Of a DNA stretch of 64,000 bases, positions 7,829-16,219 are shown piece by piece (the stretch's first letter is position 1; every line of letters starts with the position of its first letter). The notes under the pieces are model-generated. The model made no database searches and was not told where the DNA came from. It saw nothing but the letters and a program-made list of their open reading frames with translations. The position numbers and the translations under genes were made by a program. Source of the stretch: Oribacterium sp. oral taxon 078 str. F0262 (GTDB lineage Bacteria; Bacillota; Clostridia; Lachnospirales; Lachnospiraceae). The DNA lies in contig NZ_GG729936.1 of NCBI RefSeq assembly GCF_000160135.1, positions 90,961 to 154,960 on the forward strand, read 5' to 3'.

Positions 7829-8508
7829 TCCTCTTTTGTCCGCTTCCGCTCCGTCATTCCGGCAGCTTCTCCCCTATGATTGACAGCTCCCTCCCCATGG
7901 TCCGCTTCCGAAGCTGTTTCTTCTGTGAGGAGGCTGTCGAAGATCTCATAGATCTCTTCCAGGCCCTGCCGGCTCCGCGCGGAGAAGGGGATCAGGCGGC
8001 AGGCATCGGAGGCGCCGAGGACGGCGCGGATCGAGCTCTCTCTTTTCTCAAGCTGTGTCTTTCCGATCTTGTCCGACTTCGTCAGGATCACAATCGGCTC
8101 GTAGCCGGTCGCATCCACGATCCAGCGGAACATCTGGATATCCTGTTTCGTGGGATCATGCCGGATATCCACAAGGAGTATGACCTCCTCGATGCTCTCG
8201 GAGCCCCTCAGATATTTCCGGATCATGCGGTCCCACTTCTCCTGCTCCACTGCCCCGGTCGCAGCATAGCCGTAGCCGGGCAGATCTACCAGATAGAAGC
8301 TTCCGTTTACGTAATAAAAGTTGATGGTCCGGGTCTTCCCCGGGGTAGAGGAGATCCTCGCATAGGATTTCCTCCGGATAAAGGAGTTGATAAAGGAGGA
8401 CTTTCCGACATTGGAGCGGCCCGCCATCACAAATTCCGGCTCCCGGCTCCGGAAAAGCTCCGATTTCACCCCCAGGACCTTCGCAAGCTCCACCGATCGA
8501 ATCTTCAC
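7825..8508 (-). CDS. engB: Ribosome biogenesis GTP-binding protein EngB/YsxC
   Basis: GTPase of 227 residues that acts in late 50S subunit assembly. G-motifs are complete: GRSNVGKSS (30-38), the STPGKT switch, DLPGYGYA (75-82) and TKSDK (143-147). The C-terminal 25 residues after the GTPase fold are hydrophilic and not conserved. It overlaps the end of clpX by 4 bp and is the last gene of the tig-clpP-clpX-engB cluster typical of Firmicutes. Confidence 0.96.
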   Translation of the reverse strand: MKIRSVELAKVLGVKSELFRSREPEFVMAGRSNVGKSSFINSFIRRKSYARISSTPGKTRTINFYYVNGSFYLVDLPGYGYAATGAVEQEKWDRMIRKYLRGSESIEEVILLVDIRHDPTKQDIQMFRWIVDATGYEPIVILTKSDKIGKTQLEKRESSIRAVLGASDACRLIPFSARSRQGLEEIYEIFDSLLTEETASEADHGEGAVNHRGEAAGMTERKRTKED

Positions 8509-9821
8509 GCTCCCTCTCCGCTCCTTCCGGGCCGTCGCCCCCGGCCGCCGCGCCGGGCCGCCGTATCGGAGGCTGCGGCGCTGAGTGCGCTCTCATCACG
8601 GCTCAGCACAGGCTCCCCCCTTCCCTCTACGACCTCTCTTGTGATCTCCACCGCGCTGATCGAGGGATCGGAGGGGATCTCATACATAAGCCCCATCATG
8701 ATGTCCTCCATGATGGAGCGAAGCCCCCGCGCCCCGGTCTTTCTCTGGATCGCCTTCTCCGCGACTGCGCGGATCGCGTCCTCTGTAAAGCTTAATTCCA
8801 CGCCGTCAAGCTCGAAAAGCCTCTGATATTGGCGGATCAGCGCATTCTTCGGCTCGGTCAGGATGCGCTTTAAGCTCTCCACATCGTGGCTCTCCAGTTC
8901 GACGTCGATCGGGACACGGCCGATGAATTCCGGGATAAGGCCGAATTTCACCAGATCCTCGGGCTGCACCTTTTTCAGGAGCTCGTCATAGCTGTTTCGA
9001 TTCTTCTCCACGATCTCCGCTCCAAAGCCGATGGAGCCGGAGGCAATCCTCTTTTCGATGATCTTTTCCAGTCCGTCGAAGGCTCCTCCGCAGATAAAGA
9101 GGATATTCTTTGTATTGATCTGGATCAGCTCCTGCTGCGGATGCTTCCTGCCGCCCTGGGGCGGAACGGAGGCGACGGTTCCCTCCAGAATCTTTAAGAG
9201 CGCCTGCTGAACTCCCTCTCCGGAGACATCCCTCGTGATCGAGACATTCTCCGACTTCTTTGTGATCTTGTCGACCTCATCGATGTAAATAATGCCGTAC
9301 TCCGCCTTCTTCACATCGAGATTCGCCGCCTGGATGAGCTTTAAAAGAATGTTCTCCACATCCTCTCCGACATATCCCGCCTCTGTGAGCGCCGTGGCGT
9401 CCGCGATGGCAAAGGGGACACCCAGGATCTTCGCGAGAGTCTGCGCGAGGTAGGTCTTCCCGGTCCCCGTCGCTCCGATCAGCAGGATATTGGATTTCTG
9501 GACCTCGATATCCTGAATCCGGGAGCTGATTCTCTTATAGTGATTGTAGACCGCGACGGAGAGCACCTTCTTCGCCTCGTCCTGACCGATGACATACTCA
9601 TCGAGAAAGCCCTTGATCTCCTTTGGCTTTAGGAGCTTCGGGGTGATTTCCGCCTGTGCCTCCGCCTCTTCCCTCCGATAGTCCTCCGCCAGGATCTCGC
9701 TGCTCAGCTCGATGCACTCATTGCAGATCAGGGCACCGTTATTGCCCCGGAACATCTTCTTTACCTGATCATAGCGTCTTCCGCAGAACGAGCAGCGCTC
9801 CCTCATATCCATCTTTTGCAT
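8505..9821 (-). CDS. clpX: ATP-dependent Clp protease ATP-binding subunit ClpX
   Basis: AAA+ unfoldase of 438 residues that feeds substrates to ClpP. The N-terminal zinc-binding domain has C10, C13, C33 and C36. Walker A is GATGTGKT (116-123) and Walker B ends in DEVD (181-184). An RxxPEFIGR-type segment and the IGF-type ClpP-binding loop (SGSIGFGAE) are present. The C-terminus has a short Gly/Arg-rich tail that is not conserved. It starts 6 bp after clpP, with AAGGGG before ATG 9821. Confidence 0.98.
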   Translation of the reverse strand: MQKMDMRERCSFCGRRYDQVKKMFRGNNGALICNECIELSSEILAEDYRREEAEAQAEITPKLLKPKEIKGFLDEYVIGQDEAKKVLSVAVYNHYKRISSRIQDIEVQKSNILLIGATGTGKTYLAQTLAKILGVPFAIADATALTEAGYVGEDVENILLKLIQAANLDVKKAEYGIIYIDEVDKITKKSENVSITRDVSGEGVQQALLKILEGTVASVPPQGGRKHPQQELIQINTKNILFICGGAFDGLEKIIEKRIASGSIGFGAEIVEKNRNSYDELLKKVQPEDLVKFGLIPEFIGRVPIDVELESHDVESLKRILTEPKNALIRQYQRLFELDGVELSFTEDAIRAVAEKAIQRKTGARGLRSIMEDIMMGLMYEIPSDPSISAVEITREVVEGRGEPVLSRDESALSAAASDTAARRGGRGRRPGRSGEGA

Positions 9822-9827
9822 AGCCCC

Positions 9828-10457
9828 TTACGCCTTTCCCTCCGACTCCCCTCTGGAGCGGAAGATCCGATCGACCAGTCCGTACGAGAGCGCCTGCTCC
9901 GCATCCATCCAATGGTCTCTCTCCGTATCCTCCAGCACCTTTTCCAGGCTCTGACCGCAGTTTTCGGCGAGGATCTCCGCCATGTGCTTCTTCGTCCGGA
10001 GGATCCATTCCGCGGTGATCTGAATCTCCGTCGCCTGCCCCTGGGCGCCTCCGGAGGGCTGATGAATCATGACCTCCGCATTCGGAAGAATCATGCGCTT
10101 CCCCTTCGTGCCGCCGGCGAGGAGGAAGGCCCCCATCGAGGCCGCCATACCCACACAGATGGTGGAGACATCGCATTTGATATACTGCATCGTATCGTAG
10201 ATCGCCATACCGGCCGTGATCACTCCGCCCGGGGAATTGATATAAAGGCTGACATCCTTGTCCGGATCCTCTGACTCGAGATAGAGAAGCTGAGCCACCA
10301 CAAGGGATGCGGTATCGTTATTCACCTCGTCTCCGAGAAAGACGATGCGCTCATTCAGGAGGCGGGAAAAGATGTCGTAGCTCCGCTCTCCGCGCGATGT
10401 GGACTGAATGACATAGGGGATCGTGGCAATGCCTCTCGGATCGGAAAAATCTCTCAT
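9828..10457 (-). CDS. clpP: ATP-dependent Clp protease proteolytic subunit ClpP
   Basis: Serine protease of 209 residues forming the tetradecameric ClpP chamber. The catalytic triad is visible as Ser107 (GMAASMGA), His132 (MIHQPSGG) and Asp181 (ERDHWM). The hydrophobic-pocket and handle regions look normal. The leader contains the SD region in tandem copies (10464-10501). It lies upstream of clpX, with which it is probably co-transcribed. Confidence 0.98.
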   Translation of the reverse strand: MRDFSDPRGIATIPYVIQSTSRGERSYDIFSRLLNERIVFLGDEVNNDTASLVVAQLLYLESEDPDKDVSLYINSPGGVITAGMAIYDTMQYIKCDVSTICVGMAASMGAFLLAGGTKGKRMILPNAEVMIHQPSGGAQGQATEIQITAEWILRTKKHMAEILAENCGQSLEKVLEDTERDHWMDAEQALSYGLVDRIFRSRGESEGKA

Positions 10458-10463
10458 CTTATT

Positions 10464-10501
10464 TTCTCCTTCTATCTTCTCCTTCTATCGCCCCTTCTAT
10501 C
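10464..10501 (-). repeat. Tandemly repeated SD segment before clpP
   Basis: Three direct copies of a 12-13 bp unit (GATAGAAGGAGAA type on the minus strand) lie at 10464-10476, 10477-10489 and 10490-10501. Two carry AAGGAG, so the ribosome binding site itself is duplicated just upstream of the clpP start at 10457. Confidence 0.8.
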
Positions 10502-10611
10502 GCCAAGGGAAACGCTATGCCGCTATGCTACCATGTTTTCCCTGAAAGAGGAATAAACTGCCGGTTGAAAGTCTCCAGGGAAGCGATTCTCAAATCCTCT
10601 GATCCTCTCTC

Positions 10612-10641
10612 AAAAAAGGAGCGCGGCTTTCGCAGCGCTCC
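10612..10641 (-). terminator. Terminator after tig
   Basis: On the minus strand, GGAGCGCTGC and GCCGCGCTCC form a 10-position stem with one mismatch and a GAAA loop, followed by six T residues. It lies about 25 bp past the tig stop codon. It should separate tig from clpP, or act as a partial terminator if the two are co-transcribed. Confidence 0.85.
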
Positions 10642-10664
10642 AAAATCTCTTCCGGAGATCTTAA

Positions 10665-12032
10665 TCAGGACTTCTCTCCCTCTTCCTTCTTCTCCGAAGA
10701 CTTCTTTTCGGACTTCTTTTCGGATTTCTTCTCGCTTTTCTTCTCCGGCTTTGTGAGCTTTGCCTCGGAAAGCAGCATATCGACCGTCGCCTGAAGCTCG
10801 AGCTCTCTCCGGACGGATGCCTTCTGGGACTCGCTGACCGTCTTCATGAGATCCTCATACTTCATCTTGTACTGATCCGCGATTTTCTGAAACTCCTCCT
10901 CGACCCGCTCGTCCGGTACCGTGATATTCTCCTTCTTCTGGACCGCCTCGAGCACCAGGGAATTTCGGATGCTTCTCTCCGCGCCCGGCTTCATCTGCTC
11001 CTTCAGCTTCTCCTCGGTCTGTCCGGTGATCTGCATGTACTGCTCGATGGGAATTCCCTGCTGCTGAAGCCGCATCGCGTAGTCCCGGTACATCTGCTCC
11101 AGCTGCTCCTCGAGCATCGGCTCCGGGATATCCAGCTCCGCATTCTCAGCGACCTTATCGATGACGCGGTTCTCATTCTGCAGCGCGGCCTGCTTCTCCT
11201 TCTCCTCCCGGAGTCCCTTCTCGAGCTCCTTCTTGTACTCCTCCAGGGTATCGAACTCGGAGACCTCGGAGGCGAATTCATCGTCCGCCTCCGGAAGCTG
11301 CTTTTCCTTTACGGATTTGATGCTGACCTTGAAGAGCGCCGCCTTTCCGGCGAGCTCCTTCGCCCCGTAATCCTCGGGGAAGCTCACATTGACATCGACC
11401 TCTTCCCCCGCCTTATGGCCGATCAGCTGATCCTCAAAGCCCGGGATAAAGGTCCCGCTCCCGATGGTGAGCGGATAATCCTCTCCCCTTCCGCCGGCGA
11501 ACTCCTCCCCGTCCACAGAGCCCACAAAGTCAATGGAGCTGATATCTCCCTTTTTGATCTCCCGGTCGACATCGATCATGCGGGCGTTCTTCTCCAGCTC
11601 CTGTCTGAGACGATCCTCGACTTCCTTTTCCGTCACCGAAGAATCCGCGCCCTCGACGCCCACTCCCTTGTACTCTCCCAGCTTCACTTCGGGCTTCAGG
11701 GCAACCGTCGCGGTATAAATCAGATTCTTCCCCTTCTCAATCTGCTCCACGGAGATCTCCGGACGGGAGACGATGGAAAGGCCGGACTCCTTCGCGGCAT
11801 CCGGATAGCTCTTGTCCAAAAGCCCGTTCAGGGCATCCTCATAGAAGACCTGCGGACCATACATCTTTTCGATCATCTGCATCGGCGCCCTGCCCCGGCG
11901 AAAGCCCGGAAGATTGAATCTGCCCTTATTCTTTCTGTAGGCCTCCGTAAGCGCCTGATCGAAATCCGCGGCATCCACTTCCACGGTGAGCTTCGCCATG
12001 TTTTTTTCTAAATTTTCAACTTTAACACTCAT
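10665..12032 (-). CDS. tig: Trigger factor (ribosome-associated chaperone, PPIase)
   Basis: Trigger factor of 455 residues. The ribosome-docking signature is GFRRGRAP (near residue 45). The FKBP-type PPIase domain carries VDFVGSVDGEEF...GSGTFIPGFEDQLIG, and a helical C-terminal chaperone domain follows. The last 30 residues are a Lys/Ser/Glu tail with KKSE repeated, which is unusual but not disruptive. ATG 12032 is preceded by GGAGGTG; the in-frame upstream extension is not conserved. A good promoter lies at 12098-12126. Confidence 0.97.
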   Translation of the reverse strand: MSVKVENLEKNMAKLTVEVDAADFDQALTEAYRKNKGRFNLPGFRRGRAPMQMIEKMYGPQVFYEDALNGLLDKSYPDAAKESGLSIVSRPEISVEQIEKGKNLIYTATVALKPEVKLGEYKGVGVEGADSSVTEKEVEDRLRQELEKNARMIDVDREIKKGDISSIDFVGSVDGEEFAGGRGEDYPLTIGSGTFIPGFEDQLIGHKAGEEVDVNVSFPEDYGAKELAGKAALFKVSIKSVKEKQLPEADDEFASEVSEFDTLEEYKKELEKGLREEKEKQAALQNENRVIDKVAENAELDIPEPMLEEQLEQMYRDYAMRLQQQGIPIEQYMQITGQTEEKLKEQMKPGAERSIRNSLVLEAVQKKENITVPDERVEEEFQKIADQYKMKYEDLMKTVSESQKASVRRELELQATVDMLLSEAKLTKPEKKSEKKSEKKSEKKSSEKKEEGEKS

Positions 12033-12097
12033 CCAAGAGCACCTCCACAAATCTTCTGTCATGATCCCCGCCGAATCCACGGCGCACCCGGTTATGC

Positions 12098-12126
12098 AGT
12101 ATAACACTGAAATACAGCGCTGGCAA
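12098..12126 (-). promoter_or_regulatory. Promoter of tig
   Basis: TTGCCA (12121-12126) and TATACT (12098-12103) are spaced 17 bp apart on the minus strand, about 65 bp upstream of the tig start codon. The leader between them and the gene has no obvious operator. Confidence 0.7.
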
Positions 12127-12206
12127 GCCGCACATCGTAAAAGCGCAGCCGACCCGTAAATGCTCCTTCCCGCTTTCGCTCACCGGCCGAAGGCATAAAT
12201 GGAGAC

Positions 12207-12674
12207 CTACAAATTACTGTCTAACCATGCTTTCAGTTCATCAAAGCTGTAGTCCCCTTTTAACGCTATCCCGTCTTTGATGATGGAATGCTTACATTCC
12301 TCTTTATAGTCCTCAATCATTCTCCCAAAGCCGCCTCCGCCATGCGTACAAAAGGGAATGATCGTCTTTCCGCTCAAATCCACCGTTCTTAAAAACGAGC
12401 GAACGGGTGGGGCAAAGGTTTTCAGCCAATTCGGAGAACCTATAAAAATCAGCTCTGCATTCTCAATCGCTTCCGCCCCCTGAACCTGAATAAGAGGAGG
12501 ACAATATCCCTTTTCAATTTCTTCTCTCGCTTCCTTTACCGCTGTATTATACGAAAAGGAATAAGGCCTTTCCGGTTTCAGTTCTCTCAATTCCCCATCC
12601 GTAATCAAGGCAATATCTTCCGCTAATCTTCTTGTTATCCCTGAATAGGAATAATATATAATGAAAGGCTTCAT
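12207..12674 (-). CDS. Flavodoxin-family protein
   Basis: A 155-residue flavodoxin-like protein that probably binds FMN and carries electrons. The N-terminal phosphate loop is YYSYSGITRRLAE (6-18). The isoalloxazine-loop regions are IGSPNWLKTFAPP and PFCTHGGGGFGRM. Start ATG 12674 has AAAGGAGGTTTTT before it. The coding sequence is clearly richer in A+T than its neighbours, including third codon positions, which suggests recent transfer. It stands between the tig promoter and a CYTH gene with no functional link visible. Confidence 0.9.
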   Translation of the reverse strand: MKPFIIYYSYSGITRRLAEDIALITDGELRELKPERPYSFSYNTAVKEAREEIEKGYCPPLIQVQGAEAIENAELIFIGSPNWLKTFAPPVRSFLRTVDLSGKTIIPFCTHGGGGFGRMIEDYKEECKHSIIKDGIALKGDYSFDELKAWLDSNL

Positions 12675-12675
12675 A

Positions 12676-12705
12676 AAAACCTCCTTTGGCAAAACCTCCT
12701 TTGGC
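12676..12705 (-). repeat. 15-bp tandem duplication of the flavodoxin SD
   Basis: Two perfect copies of GCCAAAGGAGGTTTT (minus strand) lie at 12676-12690 and 12691-12705. Each carries AAAGGAGG. Only the one next to the ATG at 12674 is well placed for initiation. Confidence 0.9.
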
Positions 12706-12716
12706 AAAGTGCGGCC

Positions 12717-13217
12717 CTATCGTGATTCCTGAGAAAAAAGGGCAGAGGCGGGCGGTCTCCCGAGCCGCGCTAGGCGGGAGTTGGCATATTCCCCGCTCTC
12801 CGTCACATCCTCAGAGAACCAGTCCGGTCCCTGAAACCGCCTCGCCTCCTCCACGCTCGGAAACTCGACCTCCGCGATCCAGAGCCCCTCCAGCTCGCCC
12901 AGGAAGCGGTCCAGCTCAATCCGGTATTCCCCAAAGGGGATGAGACTGCGCCTCTTTCGAATGATGATCCCCTCCGCCTTCTTTAAGAGGGAATCATAGG
13001 ATTCCCTGTCCAGCGGGAGATTCACCTCCTCGTGGGAGAGGAGTCCGGAGCCCTTATAGCTCATGCTGTAGTGCTCCTTCCCGTCCAGCCGGGAGCGGCG
13101 CACCCGGATCGCAGGAGAAAAGTTCAGGTAGCCCTGCTCGATCTCCTTTACCGGATATTCCAAGAGCCGTTCCGGAAGTCTCCGGATCCGCCACTTCCTC
13201 TCGATCTCCAGTGCCAT
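12717..13217 (-). CDS. CYTH domain protein (triphosphate tunnel enzyme family)
   Basis: A 166-residue CYTH/triphosphate tunnel metalloenzyme-type protein. The ExExK-like signature is EIERKWRI at residues 4-11. Charged tunnel residues follow, with RVRRSRLDGKEHYSMSYKG, EVNLPL, RKRRSLIPFGEYRIELDRF and WIAEVEFPS. Relatives hydrolyse inorganic triphosphate or thiamine triphosphate; the substrate here is not shown. CAAAGGAGGGGGAC precedes ATG 13217. It lies downstream of rpsA after a terminator. Confidence 0.88.
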   Translation of the reverse strand: MALEIERKWRIRRLPERLLEYPVKEIEQGYLNFSPAIRVRRSRLDGKEHYSMSYKGSGLLSHEEVNLPLDRESYDSLLKKAEGIIIRKRRSLIPFGEYRIELDRFLGELEGLWIAEVEFPSVEEARRFQGPDWFSEDVTESGEYANSRLARLGRPPASALFSQESR

Positions 13218-13365
13218 GTCCCCCTCCTTTGTCCCGGGATGCTTTTCCGGCGAACTGCCTCTGCCCTTTTCAAAATGTCCCTGTTTTGCTGCCGCAGGAA
13301 ATGCGGATTCCCTCTCCGCGGAAAAACGGGCCGCGTCTTTCTGTCCCGGGGCATTCCGCTCCTCG

Positions 13366-13400
13366 GAAAAGGAAAGGCCGGGCAGCTATCCTGCCCGGCC
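13366..13400 (-). terminator. Terminator after rpsA
   Basis: GGCCGGGCAG and CTGCCCGGCC (13376-13400) form a perfect 10-bp stem with a 5-base loop. The minus strand continues as TTTCCTTTTCC. It lies 35 bp past the rpsA stop codon and closes the cmk-ispH-rpsA transcript. Confidence 0.75.
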
Positions 13401-13434
13401 GCAAAGCCCTTCTCAAACGGCGCTTTCCGATGCT

Positions 13435-14568
13435 CTACTGCTCATCGTCCGCTTCCGCTCTTCCGACCGCCTCGATATCCACATCGGCTACATCGGCATC
13501 CTCTCTCCTGCCCTCCTCCGGGAGAAGGACCTTCATAGAAAGAGAGATTTTGTGGTTATTCACATCGAGATCCACGACCTTTGCCTCGATCTCCTGTCCC
13601 ACCGAAAGGACATCCGAGGGCTTGTTGACATGCTCTCTGGAAATCTGAGAGACGTGGAGCAGGGCGTCGATCCCCTTATCCAGCTCGATGAAGGCGCCAA
13701 AGTCCGTCATGCGGGCGACCCTTCCTCTTACGATCTGCCCGGCGGCATACTTCGTATCCGCATCCTTCCACGGGTTCTCATCCGGGAACTTTCTCGTCAG
13801 CGCGATTCTCTCGCCGTTGATCTCCTTGACCAGAACCTTGACCTCCTGCCCCGGCTTAAAGAGCTTCTTCGGATTCTCGATGCGTCCCCAGCTCATCTCG
13901 GAGATATGGAGAAGTCCGTCCGCGCCGCCGAGATCGATGAAGGCACCGAAGTCGGTGAGATTCTTCACGACGCCGGTCCTCACGTCTCCCTCCCGGAGCT
14001 CCGCAAAGAGCTTGTCGTGCTGCTCCTTCTTCAGGGCGAGCATGATCTGCTTCCTGTCTCCGATCACTCTTCGCTTCTGCGGATTGAACTCCGTGATCAC
14101 AAACTGAATGTCCTGCCCCTGATACTTGTTCAGATCCCTCTCGAAGCTGTCGGAGACCAGAGAGGCCGGCACGAAGACTCTTGCTCCGTTCACCTCGACA
14201 TTGAGTCCGCCCTTGACCACCTGGATCACGCGTCCGGTGAGGACCGCGCCCTCCTCGAAGGCCTTCCTGAGCTCCTCGGAGGCCTTGGACTGCAGTGCGT
14301 CCCTGTGAGAGAGGATGACCTGCCCCTCGCCGTCATTTACCTTCTTCACCTTGCACTCGATCTCATCTCCGATATTGACAACCGTCGTGAGATCCAGGGA
14401 ATTGTCGGTGCTGTAGTCGCTGCGGGTCAGGATCCCGTCGGACTTGTAACCGATGTTCAGAGCGATTTCATCCGGTTTGACGCTGATGACCTTGCCTGTT
14501 ACGATCTCTCCCGCATGAATTGATTTCAGTGATCCCTCCAGCATTTGTTCAAAACTCATTTCTGACAT
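13435..14568 (-). CDS. rpsA: Ribosomal protein S1-like, four S1 domains
   Basis: S1-family RNA-binding protein of 377 residues with four S1 domains (about 20-90, 107-175, 190-262 and 277-350). The last two carry the classic LTDFGAFIDLGG...LLHISEMS and MTDFGAFIELDKG motifs. The C-terminal tail is acidic. In Clostridia this gene follows ispH and is sometimes fused to it. Here it is separate and overlaps ispH by 20 bp in another frame. AAGGAGG lies 9 bases before ATG 14568. It may act in translation of structured mRNAs. Confidence 0.96.
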   Translation of the reverse strand: MSEMSFEQMLEGSLKSIHAGEIVTGKVISVKPDEIALNIGYKSDGILTRSDYSTDNSLDLTTVVNIGDEIECKVKKVNDGEGQVILSHRDALQSKASEELRKAFEEGAVLTGRVIQVVKGGLNVEVNGARVFVPASLVSDSFERDLNKYQGQDIQFVITEFNPQKRRVIGDRKQIMLALKKEQHDKLFAELREGDVRTGVVKNLTDFGAFIDLGGADGLLHISEMSWGRIENPKKLFKPGQEVKVLVKEINGERIALTRKFPDENPWKDADTKYAAGQIVRGRVARMTDFGAFIELDKGIDALLHVSQISREHVNKPSDVLSVGQEIEAKVVDLDVNNHKISLSMKVLLPEEGRREDADVADVDIEAVGRAEADDEQ

Positions 14569-15436
14569 AAGTTAGAACCTCCTTAATGATTTCTTTCGGG
14601 GTACTGGCCCCTGCTGTAATAGCTACGTTGCGAATCGCTTCATCCGAGTAGAGTTTAAGATCTTTGACCGTTTGTATCAGCTGCGTGTTCCGACATTCCG
14701 ACTGGCAAATCTCAAATAGCTTCTTCGTGTTTGATGAACTGCTTCCTCCAATGACGATCATGGCATCGGAGCTCCCTGCAAGCTTCTTGGCCTCTTCCTG
14801 TCTTTCGAAAGTTGCGTTGCAAATCGTATTTATAACGTTAGTATGATACCGCTTTTTCTCTAAAATATCAATAAGCAACTTGAATTTGTCCACATTAAAT
14901 GTGGTCTGCGCCAGCACAAGGACCCGCTCTCCCCCTCCGTCCGGAAGCTTTTCCGCCTCCTCCGGACCGGGAAGCGCCGTGATTTCTCCTCTGGCCCAGC
15001 CCATGATGCCGATGATTTCCGGGTGATGAGGATCCCCGACGATGAAGCATTTCTCCCCTCTCCCCGTGTGCTCCTCCGCAAGGCGCTGAATCTTCCGGAC
15101 GTAGGGGCAGGACGCGTCCACCGTCTCGATCCCCCTTTCCCGGAGGAGCTCATAGATCTCCCTGGGAACTCCGTGCGCCCGGATAATGACGATGCCCCCG
15201 GAAAGCGCCTCGAGCTCCTCCCTTGTCTCCAGCACGGATACGCCTCGCTCCTTCAGGGCAGTGACCACGGTATCGTTATGTACGATCGCCCCGTAGGTAT
15301 AGATCGGCTTCCTCTCGGAGGGGGGCTTTTCCTCCTCCCTCTCCGCGATCCGGAGGACCTGATCCACCGCGCGCTGTACTCCGAAGCAAAATCCGGCGCT
15401 CTTTGCGACCACTACCCTCTTCCCCGATCCCGCCAT
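14549..15436 (-). CDS. ispH: 4-hydroxy-3-methylbut-2-enyl diphosphate reductase
   Basis: IspH/LytB, 295 residues, catalyses the last step of the MEP isoprenoid pathway, giving IPP and DMAPP. The three Fe-S cysteines are C17 (GFCFGV), C110 (DASCPYV) and C206 (NTICNAT). Substrate-binding motifs IVHN, RAHGVP and GDPHHPE are present. It is directly downstream of cmk (15-bp gap) and overlaps rpsA by 20 bp, so translation of the two is likely coupled. Confidence 0.98.
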   Translation of the reverse strand: MAGSGKRVVVAKSAGFCFGVQRAVDQVLRIAEREEEKPPSERKPIYTYGAIVHNDTVVTALKERGVSVLETREELEALSGGIVIIRAHGVPREIYELLRERGIETVDASCPYVRKIQRLAEEHTGRGEKCFIVGDPHHPEIIGIMGWARGEITALPGPEEAEKLPDGGGERVLVLAQTTFNVDKFKLLIDILEKKRYHTNVINTICNATFERQEEAKKLAGSSDAMIVIGGSSSSNTKKLFEICQSECRNTQLIQTVKDLKLYSDEAIRNVAITAGASTPKEIIKEVLTYVRNEF

Positions 15437-15451
15437 AGGAAAGCTCTCCTC

Positions 15452-16114
15452 TCAGCCCTTTGAGAGAGCGAGGATCGCATCGACCGTCCCCTCGATCGTA
15501 AGATCGGAGGAGTCCAGAAGCAGCGCGTCCTCCGCCCTCTTAAGAGGTGCGATCTCCCGGTGCATATCCCGGTAATCCCGCTCCTCCACCTCTCTCTTCA
15601 CTGCAGCGTAATCCGCCTTCTCCCCCTTTTCGAGAAGCTCCCGCATCCTCCGGCGGGCTCTGACCTCGGAGGATGCCGTGAGATAGATCTTAAGATCCGC
15701 CCCGGGGAGAACCCTCGTCCCGATATCCCGGCCGTCCATGACCACGGAATGCTTCTCTCCGAGCTCTCTTTGCAGGGAGAGGAGCTTCGTGCGGACCGCG
15801 CCGTAGCAGGAGATCACAGAGGCGGCATCCCCGACCTCCTGCGTCCGGATCTCCCCGGAGACATCCTCCCCGTCAAGCTCCACCCTCTGTCCCCCTTCCT
15901 CCTCGGGGCGAAGGGAGACAGAGACCCCTTCCACGGCCTTCGAGACAGCCTCTTCGTCGTGAAGCGGAATCGCATGCCGGAGGCAAAAAAGCGAAAGAGC
16001 GCGGTACATCGCACCGGTATCCACATAGAGACAGCCGAGCCTCCGCGAAAGAGCGCGGGCGACCGTAGACTTCCCCGCACCAGCGGGACCGTCGATTGCG
16101 ATAGTATAGGGCAT
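15452..16114 (-). CDS. cmk: Cytidylate kinase
   Basis: CMP/dCMP kinase of 220 residues. The P-loop is DGPAGAGKST (8-17), and the CMP-binding region includes VDTGAMYRA and GRDIGTRVLPGADLKIYL. The lid region with SSEVRARRR is intact. ATG 16114 follows CGGAGGTTTCT; a longer in-frame start lacks an SD. It belongs to the usual clostridial flavoprotein-cmk-ispH-rpsA cluster. Confidence 0.97.
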   Translation of the reverse strand: MPYTIAIDGPAGAGKSTVARALSRRLGCLYVDTGAMYRALSLFCLRHAIPLHDEEAVSKAVEGVSVSLRPEEEGGQRVELDGEDVSGEIRTQEVGDAASVISCYGAVRTKLLSLQRELGEKHSVVMDGRDIGTRVLPGADLKIYLTASSEVRARRRMRELLEKGEKADYAAVKREVEERDYRDMHREIAPLKRAEDALLLDSSDLTIEGTVDAILALSKG

Positions 16115-16219
16115 AGAAACCTCCGAAATCCGCGGCATTTTCTGCCGCAAGCTGACAAAAGCGCTCCCTCCCGGAAGGTGGGGAAGTGCGGATGGATTCT
16201 CGATGAAATCCGCGTCCTC

